Below, in pieces: positions 4,873-7,307 of a DNA stretch of 7,307 nucleotides. Source of the DNA: Deltaproteobacteria bacterium (GTDB lineage: Bacteria > Desulfobacterota > Desulfobacteria > Desulfobacterales > SG8-13). Position numbers and translations under genes: made by a program. A model generated the notes under the pieces. That model was not told the DNA's origin. It did not search any database and was given only the letters and a program-made list of their open reading frames with translations. How positions within the stretch are numbered: the first letter of the stretch is position 1; every line of letters begins with the position of its first letter. The stretch spans positions 1 to 7,307 of the forward strand of contig DAOVBC010000111.1 of the NCBI GenBank assembly GCA_030670715.1, read 5' to 3'.

Positions 4873-7281
4873 ATGAATATGAAAACAGGTCAAGCAAAAG
4901 TCAGTTCTGAACTGGATGCGCGAATCAACGAGGCGGAGGTCTGCCGTTCCATGGGGCTCTACGACGAATCCCTTGAAATTTATAAACAGGTTCTGGGAGG
5001 TATACCGGCAAGTGACACCCAAATCCTCGAAAGTATCAAATCCAAGATAGCGGAAGTCAAAAAGGAGATTACCGACCAGCAACAGAAGGATTCCACACGC
5101 GTGTCGGCTAAAGACATCTCCATGCTGAAAAAGACCCTTTCCAGCCAGCAATCCGGTCGCGATATCCTCAGCGGGCAGACGCTTATCGACAGCGCCGCCA
5201 GTTTTAAGGAGCTGGGTCTATTCGGTGAGGCCGTCAATGAATATGAAAAGTTACTCACCCAGGGCCATCCCCCCGACAGGCTTGTTTCCGATTGCATGGA
5301 CTGCCTTTTGAAATTGCATTCGCCGGACAAAGTTGTCGCGTATGCAACCAAACTGGTCAGTGACAAAAAACTGAGTAACAAGGTCGGGTCGAAAATTCAG
5401 TACCATTTTGGCAGGGAATTGGAAAAAAGGGATCATAAGGATCCGGCCATCGACCTTTATAAAGCCGCCCAGAAACTAAACTCCGGTGACGGTGATATAA
5501 AAAAACGGCTGGACGCTATAACGGCAAGTCTTTCCACAAAATCCAAGTATGATTATTTGCTGAGACAGAAACTGGCCACAATCGATCAGCTGCAGAAGGC
5601 GTTTGCGCTTTCGAAAAAAATGAAAAAAAGTGTGGAGTTTGTTCTTACGGGACAATACGGCATCAGCAAAGCGGATATCGGAAAATCATTTTCCGCCTAT
5701 TATGGCTGTCCTTTCAAAGAATATGACCCGGCCCTGCCCACTCCCCAGGAGCTGTTGGGAAACTTGAAGAAGGCCTTTCTGATCAACGCGGGCTGGGTGC
5801 CGCTCAGCTGGGATAAGAATGTCGTAGAAGTGCTGGTGGACGATCCCAGAGACCTGAACAAAACCGACAATATCAAAGCGTTGCTGAATACGCCGAAAAT
5901 TAATTTTTCAGTGTCGATCAAAGAAGATATTGAAGAGTTTATCAAACGTTTTTTCGATAAATCCCAAGAGGTGGTTGATGAAGGAGCGGTGGACAATCTG
6001 GATGATTTTGACCTGATCCCCGATGTCTCCTTTGAGGAGGAATATGAAGAAGAGGATGATTTTGACAAATCCGATGAAAGCTCCAGCAAGGTTGTCAAAC
6101 TGGTCGATCAGTGCATCATCGCCGCCTATCGTAAAAATGCATCTGATATCCACGTAGAGCCCTCACCGGTGACAAAGGCGACGACCATCCGTTTCCGCAT
6201 GGATGGTGTTTGCCAGGAGTATCTTAAAGTACCCAATTCCATGGCCCGCGGGCTCTTGTCCAGAATCAAGATCATGTCGCACCTGGACATTGCCGAGCGA
6301 CGCCTGCCCCAGGACGGCAAAATAAAGTTTAAACGCAAGGGCGTACCGCCCTTCGAACTGCGTGTGGCCACCCTGCCAACCGCCGGCGGGTTCGAAGATG
6401 CCGTAATGCGAATTCTGGCCAAAGCAGGCGCAATGAAGATGGAAGACATGTCGTTAACTGATCGAAACTATAAAGTTCTGGAGGCCGCAATCGAAAAACC
6501 CTATGGACTTGTCCTGTGTGTGGGTCCCACCGGTTCGGGTAAAACGACCACCCTGCATGCCGCACTGGGCCACATCAACAAGCCGGACATTAAGATCTGG
6601 ACGGCGGAAGACCCGGTGGAGATTACCCAGGCCGGATTGCGGCAGGTGGAGGCCAAACCGCGGATCGGTCTCGACTTTGCCAGGATTATGCGCGCTTTTT
6701 TGCGGGCGGACCCCGATGTCATCATGATCGGTGAAATGCGCGATGAGGAGACCGCATCGATCGGTGTTGAGGCCTCTCTCACGGGCCACCTGGTTTTCTC
6801 CACGCTGCATACCAACAGTGCGCCCGAAACGGTGACCCGTTTGCTCGATATGGGGCTGAACCCTCTTAATTTTTCAGATGCTTTTCTCGCAGTACTGGCG
6901 CAGCGACTGGTCAGAAGGCTGTGCTCCAACTGTGCGAAAGAATACAACCCGTCGCGGGAAGAATTCGAAGAGATTGTGTCGGACTTCGGCAAGAAAACCT
7001 TCGAGAAGACGGGTATAAAATACGATTCGGATCTTTCCCTCAAGAGCCCCGGCCATTGCGACGTGTGCTCAGGCACAGGTTACAAAGGCCGAATGGGGAT
7101 CCACGAGTTGATGGATGGCACCGCGGAAATCAAAAGAATGATTAAAAGAGCAGCGTCCGCGGAAGATCTTTTTAAGCAGGCCTCAAAAGAGGAGATGACC
7201 ACGCTGAAACAGGACGGTATCATGAAGGTCTTTCAAGGCCATACCGATGTCCGTGAAGTGCGGCGGGTCTGTATAAGTTAG
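4873..7281 (+). CDS. PilB/GspE-family motor ATPase with TPR-like N-terminal extension
   Basis: An 802-residue cytoplasmic secretion or pilus-assembly ATPase, longer than typical PilB or GspE (about 500-600). Residues about 12-215 are helical with TPR-like units, for example around 12-45 and 105-130. About 224-362 resembles the MshEN/T2SSE N-terminal domain, but the RLG residues of its usual c-di-GMP motifs are not visible. A very acidic linker lies at about 366-402. The ATPase core is complete: SDIHVEP (424-430), Walker A GPTGSGKT (551-558), Asp box AEDPVE (578-583), Walker B region IMIGEMRDEETA (617-628), His box GHLVFSTLHT (638-647), and a four-cysteine zinc site (C684, C687, C729, C732). 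Such hexamers power pilin polymerisation or type II secretion. The GEMRDEETA form and the Cys4 site fit extension-type PilB/GspE rather than PilT. ATG at 4879 is a possible alternative start. No platform protein or pilin gene is adjacent, so pilus versus secretion is undecided. Confidence 0.95.
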   Translation: MNMKTGQAKVSSELDARINEAEVCRSMGLYDESLEIYKQVLGGIPASDTQILESIKSKIAEVKKEITDQQQKDSTRVSAKDISMLKKTLSSQQSGRDILSGQTLIDSAASFKELGLFGEAVNEYEKLLTQGHPPDRLVSDCMDCLLKLHSPDKVVAYATKLVSDKKLSNKVGSKIQYHFGRELEKRDHKDPAIDLYKAAQKLNSGDGDIKKRLDAITASLSTKSKYDYLLRQKLATIDQLQKAFALSKKMKKSVEFVLTGQYGISKADIGKSFSAYYGCPFKEYDPALPTPQELLGNLKKAFLINAGWVPLSWDKNVVEVLVDDPRDLNKTDNIKALLNTPKINFSVSIKEDIEEFIKRFFDKSQEVVDEGAVDNLDDFDLIPDVSFEEEYEEEDDFDKSDESSSKVVKLVDQCIIAAYRKNASDIHVEPSPVTKATTIRFRMDGVCQEYLKVPNSMARGLLSRIKIMSHLDIAERRLPQDGKIKFKRKGVPPFELRVATLPTAGGFEDAVMRILAKAGAMKMEDMSLTDRNYKVLEAAIEKPYGLVLCVGPTGSGKTTTLHAALGHINKPDIKIWTAEDPVEITQAGLRQVEAKPRIGLDFARIMRAFLRADPDVIMIGEMRDEETASIGVEASLTGHLVFSTLHTNSAPETVTRLLDMGLNPLNFSDAFLAVLAQRLVRRLCSNCAKEYNPSREEFEEIVSDFGKKTFEKTGIKYDSDLSLKSPGHCDVCSGTGYKGRMGIHELMDGTAEIKRMIKRAASAEDLFKQASKEEMTTLKQDGIMKVFQGHTDVREVRRVCIS

Positions 7282-7307
7282 GATCAAATTTCAGTATAAT
7301 AAGTCAA

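Noticed and set aside
5610..5632. Two A7 runs in the ATPase gene as a possible programmed frameshift site
   Set aside because: The reading frame continues unbroken into the conserved ATPase core, and there is no alternative-frame product of interest or downstream stem that I can see.
6501..7076. 191-residue open frame on the reverse strand inside the ATPase gene
   Set aside because: It lies wholly antisense to the conserved ATPase core, has no recognisable motif, and its composition (rich in Ser, Arg, Pro) is typical of an antisense shadow.

Overview
The window holds six complete co-directional genes and the last codons of a seventh, all on the + strand and closely spaced. Base composition is moderate. 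The protein families (an MJ0042-type zinc ribbon fused to a sensor, PAS proteins ending in a histidine-phosphoacceptor helix pair, DUF4388/PATAN regulators, a PilB/GspE ATPase with tetratricopeptide-like repeats) suggest a deltaproteobacterium in the broad sense, most likely a Desulfobacterota sulfate reducer. That taxonomic call is inference from gene style; no rRNA or other marker gene is present.

Layout: a C-terminal fragment of an upstream gene (2-46); a membrane sensor with N-terminal zinc ribbon, periplasmic Cache-like domain and HAMP (62-1225); a protein with two PATAN-like repeats and an unassigned C-terminal domain (1292-2275); a 107-base gap with two small hairpins, the second followed by six T; a PAS-PAS-DHp protein with an H-box but no kinase ATPase domain (2383-3402); a receiver-PATAN response regulator (3449-4471); a small Roadblock/LC7-like protein (4521-4868); and a large PilB/GspE-family motor ATPase with a TPR-like N-terminal extension (4873-7281). 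No RNA genes, mobile elements, CRISPR arrays or reverse-strand genes were found.

Taken together this looks like a signalling module attached to a type IV pilus or type II secretion-like motor. The membrane sensor and the PAS protein are plausible inputs. The response regulator, the double-PATAN protein and the Roadblock-like protein are plausible adaptors. The ATPase is the likely output. In cyanobacteria, PATAN-containing response regulators are known to bind the pilus extension motor PilB, and Roadblock proteins act in motility polarity in myxobacteria, so placing these families in one run of genes next to a PilB-like ATPase is suggestive. The pilus platform, retraction motor and pilins are not in the window, so the machine being controlled cannot be named from this sequence alone.
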